Of a stretch of DNA of 64,000 nt, positions 7,543 through 15,146 are shown in pieces. The stretch comes from CALGKJ01 sp049322695 (lineage in GTDB: Bacteria > Bacillota > Clostridia > Lutisporales > Lutisporaceae): contig JBMORW010000041.1 in assembly GCA_049322695.1 (NCBI GenBank), forward strand, positions 1 through 64,000, given 5' to 3'. The notes beneath the pieces were generated by a model, which was given only the letters and a program-made list of their open reading frames with translations, ran no database searches and had not been told where the DNA came from. Numbering within the stretch: position 1 is the first letter of the stretch; every line of letters starts with the position of its first letter. Made by a program: the position numbers and the translations under genes.

Positions 7543-8157
7543 CTTTTGGCATGTTGCAATATCAACCTTTTGATCATTGAACAGCTTGCTTATAATAATC
7601 CTTTTTTTTGCATCAACTTGTAAGAAATACATACCTATACCTGCTAAAAATCCTATTACTGATATTACAAACAACAGTTTTACTAAAAATACCAGTATAC
7701 TGCTCAAACTTAAGCTAAATGATGAATACATAGCTGCATAATTAAAATGTTGGATATGATAGCCCATATTATAACCAAATACACTTCTATACACTGCATA
7801 AAAGACGACAACCGCTAATAAAGTTAGCAATACTATCAAAATTGTCTTCACTACAGGATCGGCTTCTATAAAGTCTACTAGGCTTGAGTTGCCAGTAATG
7901 CTCTTAAGCTGCCCTTTTGAATATCTAATGACTGCAGCTACTGCCAATATAATCACTGTAATCAATAGAACCTTTATAAAAATTGTAAATATATAAATAA
8001 AAGTGTGGTTAAGCGAATAACCTCCATTTCCTCCATGCTCCATACCTGATATTGCTGTACCGGAAATAACGTTAAAAGCAAAACCAAAACCTAGCATTCC
8101 TATGATAATTACCAGTATAGTCCTTATTAAGAAATCACTCTTTATAGTTTCCCACAC
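7540..8157 (-). CDS. Four-TM duplicated-unit membrane protein, cassette B
   Basis: The start is a GTG with AAAGGAGG eight bases upstream. Its 205 residues hold two 2-TM units (about 1-85 and 95-190), the same layout as 1641-2303, with loops containing MEHGGNGGYS and NMGYHIQHF. It ends TCQK at a TGA that appears to cut a zinc ribbon (see 7444-7542). It is the second gene of cassette B, 19 bases after the first. Function unknown. Confidence 0.75.
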   Translation of the reverse strand: MWETIKSDFLIRTILVIIIGMLGFGFAFNVISGTAISGMEHGGNGGYSLNHTFIYIFTIFIKVLLITVIILAVAAVIRYSKGQLKSITGNSSLVDFIEADPVVKTILIVLLTLLAVVVFYAVYRSVFGYNMGYHIQHFNYAAMYSSFSLSLSSILVFLVKLLFVISVIGFLAGIGMYFLQVDAKKRIIISKLFNDQKVDIATCQK

Positions 8158-8176
8158 AGACGTAACCTCCTTTCTG

Positions 8177-9256
8177 TTACCTAATACTACTGCTTTGCGC
8201 CTGTTTAGGCTTTAGCAAGCTAAGGATAAAACCAAAAAGTCCAAATATAAATAATGCAATAAAAACTACTAATACAATGTTTAGCAACGAAGGAATATTT
8301 ATTTTAGAGAAATATCCCTCAGGTAGCATTACAGGAGCAGTTTGATGTGCTGTATCTGTTGAAATATATGAATGCCCGTCTGCGTTTGAACTCGAGCCGA
8401 TGCTTGTGTCAGCATTATGCATTATGTTTTGAACCTTTGCAGCAGTGTCAACTGATTGCCTTGCCAGTTCATCATTAAGTATGTTCAGCGTAGCTACACC
8501 CTCTGCCATTTTCACTATGCTTTCATGAATATTACTCATTCTATCCTTGTCATATATAATTCCGCTCTCACCAACATAAGGATTTATATTTACAAGCTCT
8601 GCAGCATCATTTATATACATTAATGCCTGGTTTAGTTTGCTTTTATTCTGTAGTGTCAAAGTATACAACTCTGAGTAATGCTGCAATTCATTCCTATTAT
8701 CAACAGCTGCAAACTCTGCTTGAATAGTTAGTTCGTTGTCGATATTACTAAGAAGCAGCATACCAACCGACAGTTTATATATTCCTTTGTGCAATTGTTC
8801 CATTTTAACAACATCATATCTTGTACCCATATTACTCATGGCAAAAACTTTATTATTTTGCACAGTAGTGCTGCTTTCATTTTGAGCATTATCTGTAGTT
8901 GATGAATTTACATTCTCAGTGTCAGGTGAATATGGGTCTAGGGTCATGTGTTTGATAGATTGCTTTAATAGAGAAATCCCCTTATCCAAACTCGCTTTAT
9001 TAGTCATAATAGTTTCAATAGTTCCTATATAAGAGCTAACTGATTTTGGTTTGCTCTGATCCATTATCATTCCACTATGGGAGTTTTGTTGTTGAGATTT
9101 AATATCATTACTCATATATGTATTTGAATATGCACTCCCATGACTTAACATAGCGTTTTGATTTGTATACAGGTAGTTATAGCCGATATATACGCTGCCA
9201 CTAACTATAATCATAACAAGTATGAAAACAACTAACCCCCTGAAAAATCTCTTCAT
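8177..9256 (-). CDS. Bitopic Asn/Met repeat protein, first gene of cassette B
   Basis: The ATG at 9254-9256 follows AAGGGGG by eight bases, so I prefer it to an ATG six codons upstream. It has an N-terminal TM (about 6-26), an outer region with two helical repeats (KMEQLHKGIYKL and RMSNIHESIVKM, each preceded by an NPY or DPYS segment), and a C-terminal TM (about 325-350). It is the paralogue of 2318-3460. It follows the direct-repeat promoter at 9303-9332, so it probably leads the operon. No family recognised. Confidence 0.75.
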   Translation of the reverse strand: MKRFFRGLVVFILVMIIVSGSVYIGYNYLYTNQNAMLSHGSAYSNTYMSNDIKSQQQNSHSGMIMDQSKPKSVSSYIGTIETIMTNKASLDKGISLLKQSIKHMTLDPYSPDTENVNSSTTDNAQNESSTTVQNNKVFAMSNMGTRYDVVKMEQLHKGIYKLSVGMLLLSNIDNELTIQAEFAAVDNRNELQHYSELYTLTLQNKSKLNQALMYINDAAELVNINPYVGESGIIYDKDRMSNIHESIVKMAEGVATLNILNDELARQSVDTAAKVQNIMHNADTSIGSSSNADGHSYISTDTAHQTAPVMLPEGYFSKINIPSLLNIVLVVFIALFIFGLFGFILSLLKPKQAQSSSIR

Positions 9257-9302
9257 TATACAGTCCCCCTTCATTTTTTATACTTTTTCTTTTCATGAGC
9301 TT

Positions 9303-9332
9303 ATTATATTGTGAGTTTGTGTAGAATTTATG
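9303..9332 (-). promoter_or_regulatory. OmpR-type direct-repeat box with -10, cassette B promoter
   Basis: On the minus strand CATAAA and CACAAA start 11 bases apart, then 7 bases, then TATAAT (9303-9308). There is no -35. The same spacing is found at 10483-10512 and 22424-22453. An 11-base direct repeat over the -35 region is how PhoB/OmpR-type activators bind. The regulator encoded at 9635-10336 is the natural candidate. Confidence 0.65.
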
Positions 9333-9381
9333 GAGAACATATTACAATTTCTATCATTTTGATTCTCATTATCCTAAATAA

Positions 9382-9409
9382 AAACAGATAGCCGCCATAC
9401 TATCTGTTT
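9382..9409 (-). terminator. Rho-independent terminator
   Basis: AAACAGATAG pairs with CTATCTGTTT around TATGGCGG, followed on the minus strand by TTTTATTT. It ends the transcript of the regulator gene at 9635-10336 before the cassette B promoter. Confidence 0.8.
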
Positions 9410-9464
9410 GGGTATCTATATTATAAACTCTGTGCGCTCTCCCGCTATGCTTTTTAAAAATTAA

Positions 9465-9600
9465 TCACCCTTTATGGGCTTCAATAATTGCCTTGACCAC
9501 AGTAAGTACGATTCGAGAGTCTCAGGTCATACTGCTTCTGAACTCATAGGCTCTATCGGCTTATCAAGCCAACATATAGCATAACCTCAGATATGTAAGA
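9465..9600 (-). pseudogene. Degenerate histidine-kinase C-terminal fragment
   Basis: Downstream of the OmpR-type regulator, where its kinase would normally be, the minus strand reads LTVVKAIIEAHKG then a stop (9465-9503). This resembles the ATP-binding G2-box region of histidine kinases (GLGLxIVKxIvEaHxG). Upstream, in another frame, is LDKP, which recalls the DKSRxR segment. No intact frame exists. I read it as the end of a lost cognate kinase; the match is short. Confidence 0.4.
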
Positions 9601-9634
9601 AATAATTGCTTTTATTCTAAGACTGCATTTCATG

Positions 9635-10336
9635 TTATTCACCACCAAATCTGTAGCCTATACCATGAACTGTCATTATATACTTTGGATATTTTGTATC
9701 TGTCTCAATTTTCTGTCTTAGGTTTTTTATATGAGAATCTATAGTTCTGTCAAATCCATCATAGTCTTCTCCCAGCACAACCGTAATAAGTTCTTCTCTA
9801 GAAAAAACTTTTTTGGGATACTTTACAAGGCACATCAGTATTTTATACTCACAGGGAGTTAGATTGACTAACCTACCTTTTTTCCTTACTTCGTATTTAA
9901 CATTATCTATGGTTAAGTCATCGTTGTTATAGCAAATTGCACTCGTCAAAGGTTGAAGATCATCCACACTTCTTCTTATTATTGCATTTACTCTTGCTAT
10001 AAGCTGCCTAGGACTGAATGGCTTTGTCATATAGTCATCTGCTCCTATATTTAAGCCGTTTAATATGTCATCTTCCTCAACCTTTGCTGTTAGCATAACT
10101 ATTGGTATACGTGACTTTTTTCTTATAAGTTTGCATATATCCTCACCTGTTATGTCAGGAAGCATCAAATCAAGTATTATCAAAGAGGGGTTAGCTTTTT
10201 CAAAAATTTCAAGTGCCTGCTGTCCACAATATGCCTCAATAACAGTATATCCCTCTTTTTCGAGATAGGATTTGGCAACCTCCACTATCTTCACCTCATC
10301 ATCAACAATCAGGATTCTGATATTACAGTTCTTCAT
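9635..10336 (-). CDS. OmpR/PhoB-family response regulator (orphan)
   Basis: This 233-residue regulator has a receiver domain (1-120) with the acidic pair DD at 12-13, phospho-Asp D56 (LIILDLMLPD) and Lys in TKPFSP, and a C-terminal winged-helix DNA-binding domain (about 135-233, ending HGIGYRFGGE). There is no intact kinase beside it; only a kinase-like remnant follows. The same direct-repeat promoter lies upstream of it and of cassette B and copA, so it may control all three, itself included. GGAG precedes the ATG. Confidence 0.92.
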   Translation of the reverse strand: MKNCNIRILIVDDEVKIVEVAKSYLEKEGYTVIEAYCGQQALEIFEKANPSLIILDLMLPDITGEDICKLIRKKSRIPIVMLTAKVEEDDILNGLNIGADDYMTKPFSPRQLIARVNAIIRRSVDDLQPLTSAICYNNDDLTIDNVKYEVRKKGRLVNLTPCEYKILMCLVKYPKKVFSREELITVVLGEDYDGFDRTIDSHIKNLRQKIETDTKYPKYIMTVHGIGYRFGGE

Positions 10337-10482
10337 AATCTGCTCCTTTAATACTTCGATTTTTACAATATAAATATAGACCTATAATGTGTAATGCAAT
10401 ACTTACTTATAGTAGTTAAAGCTCTTATATAACTTAATACCCTATTTGCAGCATATAGAATATATGGAACTGTGACAATGAT

Positions 10483-10512
10483 ATTCTATCAAATATTTGT
10501 GGAGATTTTATG
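10483..10512 (-). promoter_or_regulatory. OmpR-type direct-repeat box with -10, upstream of the regulator gene
   Basis: The minus strand has CATAAA and CACAAA 11 bases apart, a 7-base gap, then TAGAAT (10483-10488), identical in layout to the boxes before cassette B and copA. It lies about 150 bases upstream of the response-regulator ATG, which points to autoregulation. Confidence 0.6.
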
Positions 10513-10515
10513 ATG

Positions 10516-10560
10516 AAAGAGAGTATAAACCGCTTGCTATCAGCGATTTATACTCTCTTT
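10516..10560. terminator. Terminator after the sigma-54 activator gene
   Basis: AAAGAGAGTATAAA pairs with TTTATACTCTCTTT, with an inner GC-rich loop. Its left arm overlaps the stop of the NtrC-type gene. It separates that operon from the OmpR-type regulator. Confidence 0.75.
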
Positions 10561-11910
10561 ATTAAGTCCGAATTTCTCTATTCTGTAAATAAGTGCATGT
10601 CTGGAGATTCCAAGAAGTTTTGCTGCATGTGTCTGATTCCCCCTTGACATTTCCAGTGCCTGCTGTACAAAGCTTCTTTCAATCTCATCAAGACAAACAC
10701 CTTCTGCAGGAAGAGTAAACAACTCTTTCTTCTTCGCAAAGGAGCCTTTTACTATTTCTTTTGGTATTAGCTCAGTTGTTATGTGTCCTTCTGATGCTAA
10801 CAGTATCATTCTTTCAATTATATTTTCTAACTCTCTGATATTTCCGGGATAATCATACCCATAAAGTATTTCCTTAACACCTTTATCCATATCAATTATT
10901 TGCTTATTTATTTCTCTGGAATATTTGTTTACAAAAAAGTCGATCAGTAATGGAATATCTTCCTTTCGTTCTCTTAGTGGAGGTATCTCTATCGGTATAA
11001 CCTTCAACCTGTACAGCAGGTCCTCCCTGAATAATCCTGCTGCAACAAGTTCAGTAAGGTTCTTGTTTGTTGCCGCTATAATTCTTACATCAGCCTTTAT
11101 TACTTCTGTTCCACCTACTCTTTCAAATTCTTTCTCCTGTAACACTCTTAACAGCTTTACCTGAAGCGGAAGGCTCAGCTCTCCTATTTCATCCAAAAAA
11201 ATTGTGCCACCTTGAGCCCTATCAAAACGCCCATATTTTCTACCTTGAGCACCAGTAAATGCTCCTTTTTCATATCCAAACAATTCACTTTCCAAAAGAT
11301 TCTCTGGTATGGCTCCACAATTTATTCTAATATAGGGTTTTTCATTTCTATTGCTTTTATAATGAATTGCATTTGCAATCATTTCTTTTCCTGTTCCACT
11401 TTCACCAGTTATTAAAACTGTAGCATTTGAACATGCAATCTTATCAATTATTTCAAATATCTCCTTCATTTTCCTGCTGATTCCAATTATTTTTTTATCA
11501 TGAAGTGATAAAAGTTCTCTTCTTAGATACTCTACTTCTTTAGCTAACTGATCTATACTTAGTGATTTTTCAATTTTAAGCTTTAGTTCACTTATATCAA
11601 AAGGTTTCTGAATGTAATCGATAGCTCCGTATTTCATCGCCTCAACAGCTGCATCAGTTGTTCCATGCGCAGTAACCATTATAATAGGTACTTTACTGTT
11701 AAGCTTATTTATTCTTTTTAGAACCTCCATGCCATCAATATTGGGCATCTTATAATCTATAATCATAAGATCGGGTTCATTATCTAAAAAAATATTAAAA
11801 GCCTCTTCTCCATCTTTTGCTTCCATTACATAATACCCATCTTCTTTTAGGCTTTTATGCAATATCCATCTCATGTTCTTTTCATCATCTGCTATTAAAA
11901 TTTTCTTCAT
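10540..11910 (-). CDS. NtrC-family sigma-54 activator response regulator
   Basis: I start at the ATG at 11908-11910 (MKKILIADDE), the usual start of the receiver domain; the frame is open 33 codons further up inside the kinase gene. It has a receiver domain with phospho-Asp D52 (IIDYKMP), an AAA+ domain with Walker A GESGTGKE, the sigma-54 contact motif GAFTGA and Walker B TIFLDE, and a Fis-type HTH at the C-terminus (THAAKLLGISRHALIYR). It overlaps the upstream kinase gene, which is its partner. Two sigma-54 promoters lie just upstream of this gene group, so it is probably self-activating. Confidence 0.95.
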   Translation of the reverse strand: MKKILIADDEKNMRWILHKSLKEDGYYVMEAKDGEEAFNIFLDNEPDLMIIDYKMPNIDGMEVLKRINKLNSKVPIIMVTAHGTTDAAVEAMKYGAIDYIQKPFDISELKLKIEKSLSIDQLAKEVEYLRRELLSLHDKKIIGISRKMKEIFEIIDKIACSNATVLITGESGTGKEMIANAIHYKSNRNEKPYIRINCGAIPENLLESELFGYEKGAFTGAQGRKYGRFDRAQGGTIFLDEIGELSLPLQVKLLRVLQEKEFERVGGTEVIKADVRIIAATNKNLTELVAAGLFREDLLYRLKVIPIEIPPLRERKEDIPLLIDFFVNKYSREINKQIIDMDKGVKEILYGYDYPGNIRELENIIERMILLASEGHITTELIPKEIVKGSFAKKKELFTLPAEGVCLDEIERSFVQQALEMSRGNQTHAAKLLGISRHALIYRIEKFGLNKESINR

Positions 11911-13312
11911 TTTGCCTGATATCCTCCTTATCAATAGGCAATAGAATTTCAAATCTTGTTCCTTCTCCAGGCTTACTATAAACATTAATGATTCCTTTAT
12001 GTTCCTCAATTATTCTGTGTACTATCGAAAGCCCAAGCCCTGTTCCATTCTCCTTAGTAGTGAAAAAAGGATTGAAAATATTGCTTACATTTTGCTCTTC
12101 TATTCCTATGCCATTGTCTTCAAAAATTATCTTAAGCCATTTGTCACATTCTAACCTTGCTGATATTTCTAGTTTTCCTCCCTTTGGCATTGCATCCACT
12201 GAATTGAAGACAATATTTATAATTGCCTGCTTTAATAGCTCTCTATCCATATTGACCCATACAACTGCTTCCTTTGATACAAAAATTTTCACATTTCTTT
12301 GAATTGCATATTTATTTATAATTAATATTACCTCATCTAGAAGCATATTTATTGAATCTCTTTTTACCGTGTTCTTTCCTGGCTTAGCAAAGGTCATAAG
12401 CGACTTAACTATTCTATTCGCTCGTTCTACTTCTTCATCAATTATTTCAAGCTCTCTTATAGCGTCATCATTATCACTTAATTCCTTTTTCATCGTCTGT
12501 TCAATAGCTTTTATAATCGCAAGAGGATTTCTGATTTCATGGGCAATTCCTGATGAAAGCTCTCCTAAAGCTGCCAGCTTGTCATTTCTTTGGATATGCT
12601 GTTGCATTTTCTTTAGCTCTGTAATGTCATCTATTATTATTACTATCCCTTTATTAGAACTATTTAATGTCAATGGATAAAGGTTCATTCTGATATCCTT
12701 ATGGTATTCTTCTACAATGATATCTATATTCTCTACTGACCTGTTATTATTGATTGAGCTGGATACTTTGTCTTTAATATTATCGCAACAGTGAAAAACC
12801 TCCATAAAGTTCCTACCAATACATTCTTCTGATACACCAAGAATTTCCTTTGCTTCCTGATTGATTATTGTAATGAACATATCATTATTTACAACAACTA
12901 CACCGGTTTTTATACTTTCTATAATGCTGTTTGTATACTTTTCCATTATCATATATTTCCTTAGATCATCTTCCATCATCTTGATTCTAAGGTTCTTTCT
13001 CTCTACTAATATGCCTGAAACAATACCAATCACAAAGAATAATACTATATCAAAAAGCTTATTTTTCGTGTTTATTCCAAAATCGAAGGATAATAAAATA
13101 TGAGGTGAATATATCAAGCTTATTACTAACGAAATAATAATAGCTCCTCTAAAGCCATACTTATATGCTCCCAATATTATGGGTATAAGGTAAAGCAGTC
13201 TTATGAAGCTGTGCTCAGGGGTGTTTGTAAAAATATTAGTATAATGAACAATACTGATTGTTATTATCATAGATAATATTGCAAGTTCATATATAAACCT
13301 TTTTATATACAT
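11885..13312 (-). CDS. Membrane histidine kinase, NtrB/ZraS type
   Basis: Start at the ATG at 13310-13312 after AAAGGGTGA. The N-terminal 115 residues form about four to five TM helices with hardly any outer loop, so the signal is probably sensed in or at the membrane. A PAS domain follows (about 125-230), then HisKA with the phospho-His box (GIAHEIRNPLA) and an HATPase with N box, DNGIGI and GTGLGLSIV. It sits two bases after a zinc-ribbon gene and overlaps its sigma-54 activator partner. The place next to metal genes suggests metal or envelope-stress sensing (inference). Confidence 0.93.
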   Translation of the reverse strand: MYIKRFIYELAILSMIITISIVHYTNIFTNTPEHSFIRLLYLIPIILGAYKYGFRGAIIISLVISLIYSPHILLSFDFGINTKNKLFDIVLFFVIGIVSGILVERKNLRIKMMEDDLRKYMIMEKYTNSIIESIKTGVVVVNNDMFITIINQEAKEILGVSEECIGRNFMEVFHCCDNIKDKVSSSINNNRSVENIDIIVEEYHKDIRMNLYPLTLNSSNKGIVIIIDDITELKKMQQHIQRNDKLAALGELSSGIAHEIRNPLAIIKAIEQTMKKELSDNDDAIRELEIIDEEVERANRIVKSLMTFAKPGKNTVKRDSINMLLDEVILIINKYAIQRNVKIFVSKEAVVWVNMDRELLKQAIINIVFNSVDAMPKGGKLEISARLECDKWLKIIFEDNGIGIEEQNVSNIFNPFFTTKENGTGLGLSIVHRIIEEHKGIINVYSKPGEGTRFEILLPIDKEDIRQNEENFNSR

Positions 13313-13314
13313 TT

Positions 13315-13575
13315 TCAAAAACTTTCACCCTTTTTCAAGTCATATTCACAGAACGGACAGAAATTCCATTTTACATCAAGCATTGAACTGCATTTTGGGC
13401 AAGGTCTCTTTAATGACTCTTTGCAAATCGGACATACATTGTAGTCCTTTTCAACATGACTTCCACAGCTTTTGCAGACAAGCTTTCCGTTCTTATTGCT
13501 GTTGAAGTAATCGTACCTGTATATAAGAAGGTAATATATTGCAATAGATATTAATAAGAATATGATAAGTGTCAT
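13315..13575 (-). CDS. Membrane-anchored double zinc-ribbon protein
   Basis: This 86-residue protein has one N-terminal TM (about 3-20) and two zinc-ribbon knuckle pairs: CKSCG...CPICK and CPKCS...CPFCE. Overlaps the upstream gene by four bases (ATGA) and stops just before the kinase ATG, so it belongs to the sensor operon. The ribbon would face the cytoplasm or the wall depending on topology. It might help metal sensing or assembly; that is a guess. Confidence 0.75.
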   Translation of the reverse strand: MTLIIFLLISIAIYYLLIYRYDYFNSNKNGKLVCKSCGSHVEKDYNVCPICKESLKRPCPKCSSMLDVKWNFCPFCEYDLKKGESF

Positions 13576-13910
13576 TTCAAGTCACCCCTCTTATTATGTA
13601 TATCATTGCCACATATAGGACAGATACTCCACTTTTCACTTTCAATCTCAGTACCGCATCTACGACACAAGTTCTTTTGAACATTACTATTAAAAATAAA
13701 AAATACAACAAAAAATATGACCATTACTATCAAAATAATAAAAAATCCATAGTCTATATAATACATATTATTCCCGCGCATTCCCATACCCATATGCATA
13801 CTAGGGCGATGAAAGCTTTGATAATATACCGGACCTATAATCGTATTATAAAAAACTGTCAAAAATAATGCAGTCAATAGAATATACAGTATTATTCGTT
13901 TTATATTCAT
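13572..13910 (-). CDS. Two-TM protein with Met-rich loop and zinc ribbon
   Basis: I start at the ATG at 13908-13910 with GGAGG upstream and a perfect sigma-54 promoter 35 bases further up; a longer frame without support would run into that promoter. It has a TM at about 5-22, a loop containing HRPSMHMGMGMRG, a second TM at about 52-74 and a C-terminal zinc ribbon (CRRCG...CPICG). The 2-TM plus ribbon design matches 14500-14907. First gene of the sensor operon. Confidence 0.72.
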   Translation of the reverse strand: MNIKRIILYILLTALFLTVFYNTIIGPVYYQSFHRPSMHMGMGMRGNNMYYIDYGFFIILIVMVIFFVVFFIFNSNVQKNLCRRCGTEIESEKWSICPICGNDIHNKRGDLK

Positions 13911-13944
13911 AAAAAAACCTCCACTCAGTTCTGTAATTACTTTA

Positions 13945-13960
13945 TGCAAGTAATGTGCCA
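13945..13960 (-). promoter_or_regulatory. Sigma-54 promoter, perfect consensus
   Basis: The minus strand reads TGGCACATTACTTGCA, an exact TGGCAC-N5-TTGCA (-24/-12) element, about 35 bases before the start of the 13572-13910 gene. It would drive the zinc-ribbon genes, the kinase and the sigma-54 activator itself. Confidence 0.85.
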
Positions 13961-14021
13961 TAATGTTATACATATATATCTGAGTCTTATAAATATTATA
14001 GCATCATACACTATAATCGCA

Positions 14022-14059
14022 AAAAAAATTAAATGTGGAACCCCACATTTAATTTTTTT
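14022..14059. terminator. Bidirectional terminator
   Basis: AAATTAAATGTGG pairs with CCACATTTAATTT, flanked by A and T runs on both sides. It ends the Met-rich gene transcript (14069-14464) before the second sigma-54 promoter. Confidence 0.85.
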
Positions 14060-14068
14060 GCAGCTTTG

Positions 14069-14464
14069 CTACATCATTCCGTTCATATGCATCATCCCGC
14101 CGCTATTCATGTTCATACCGCCATTCATGTTCATTGACGGCATCATATTCATCATGCCACCGCCCATATTCATGTTTCCATTCATATTCATTGATGGCAT
14201 CATATTCATCATACCGCCATTCATGTTCATGCCACCATTCATATACATTGGCATATTATTCATGTTCATTGGATTGTTGCCCATATTCATATTATTCATG
14301 TTCATATTAGCATTAGTATACATGGGCATGCTGTTCATATTTATATTGTGGTAACCGGTATACATTCCATAGTTGCTGAAAAGATTTATTCCCCATAATA
14401 CTACGAAACTTATTACTATACCTACAAGAGAAAATGCAGCTAGTTTTATCCATGGATTTCTCAC
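14069..14464 (-). CDS. Met-repeat membrane protein, third copy
   Basis: The start is a GTG after AAAAGGAG. It has one TM (about 7-29), then about 100 residues of NMN, NMP and GGMM repeats with Met roughly every third residue. The opening (MRNPWIKLAAFSLVGI) matches the second TM region of the cassette tail proteins (MTNNGWFKLAVFSIVGI), so this is a shorter relative without the first helix. It is co-transcribed with 14500-14907 from a sigma-54 promoter. A copper-binding role is inferred from composition. Confidence 0.75.
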   Translation of the reverse strand: MRNPWIKLAAFSLVGIVISFVVLWGINLFSNYGMYTGYHNINMNSMPMYTNANMNMNNMNMGNNPMNMNNMPMYMNGGMNMNGGMMNMMPSMNMNGNMNMGGGMMNMMPSMNMNGGMNMNSGGMMHMNGMM

Positions 14465-14499
14465 TTTTTTTCACTCCTTTTTTCACTTTTTTTATTTTC

Positions 14500-14907
14500 T
14501 TATGATGGAATGGTCTTATCCTTTCCACAGTGTGGACATACGTTCCACTCCGGATTTAATTCCTTACCGCAGACTGAGCAATTTTCTTTTGCTTTATTGT
14601 CGTTTATATTGAAAGTGTTTTTTATTGTATGAATATCTTCTGCTGTGAAAAGATTATTTTTTGCCCACACTATCAAACCTACTACTAAGCTAATTACAAA
14701 TACCGCAAAAAGCACCTTAACGAGTAATAGAATCCAGACAGCTGCTGTTGCACCAAATCCATAACCTGCATTAAAATACATGTGTCCACCTCCATAGTTC
14801 ATTCTAAATCCATAACCTGTCCCGAACATAAGGCTATATATAAGCCAAAGTCCAAGTAATCCGAGAAATGTTACTATGATTACTTTAGCCAGAGAGTTGC
14901 TTCTCAT
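14500..14907 (-). CDS. Two-TM protein with Gly/Met loop and zinc ribbon
   Basis: The 135 residues form one unit of the type duplicated in 1641-2303 and 7540-8157: TM (about 8-28), loop MNYGGGHMYFNAGYG, TM (about 55-80), VWAKNNLF, then an intact C4 zinc ribbon (CSVCG...CPHCG). It is a useful reference for the broken ribbon at 7444-7542. A GGAGGAGG site precedes the ATG and a sigma-54 promoter lies 45 bases upstream. Confidence 0.75.
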   Translation of the reverse strand: MRSNSLAKVIIVTFLGLLGLWLIYSLMFGTGYGFRMNYGGGHMYFNAGYGFGATAAVWILLLVKVLFAVFVISLVVGLIVWAKNNLFTAEDIHTIKNTFNINDNKAKENCSVCGKELNPEWNVCPHCGKDKTIPS

Positions 14908-14951
14908 TATTTCACCTCCTCCCTTGGTTTTTCGCTATACTAAATAATATA

Positions 14952-14967
14952 AGCAACCTTCATGCCA
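14952..14967 (-). promoter_or_regulatory. Sigma-54 promoter
   Basis: The minus strand reads TGGCATGAAGGTTGCT: GG at -24 and GC at -12 with correct spacing, one base off consensus (TGGCAT for TGGCAC). It precedes the 14907 start and would drive the third Met-rich set under the NtrC-type activator. Confidence 0.75.
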
Positions 14968-15089
14968 AAAAAAGAAGTAAACTTATCTTTTTTATAAAAA
15001 ACTTTTAATAATTACATTTCACTGCAAACTTACTGAACTTTGGATAGTTTTTACATGGATAAAATGACTGTCTTCATCCTGCATAACAA

Positions 15090-15117
15090 AACAGATGTGC
15101 AAAATTACACACCTGTT
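15090..15117 (-). terminator. Terminator of the mccA operon
   Basis: AACAGGTGTG pairs with CACATCTGTT (one G-T pair), then TTTTGTT on the minus strand, 30 bases after the mccA stop. Confidence 0.75.
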
Positions 15118-15146
15118 TGTTCAAAATAACGCAGTATAGAACTATA

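Noticed and set aside
1..9256. Cassettes A and B considered as a recent DNA duplication
   Set aside because: The proteins are paralogous, but there are no long identical DNA stretches, so the duplication is old or the sets arrived separately.
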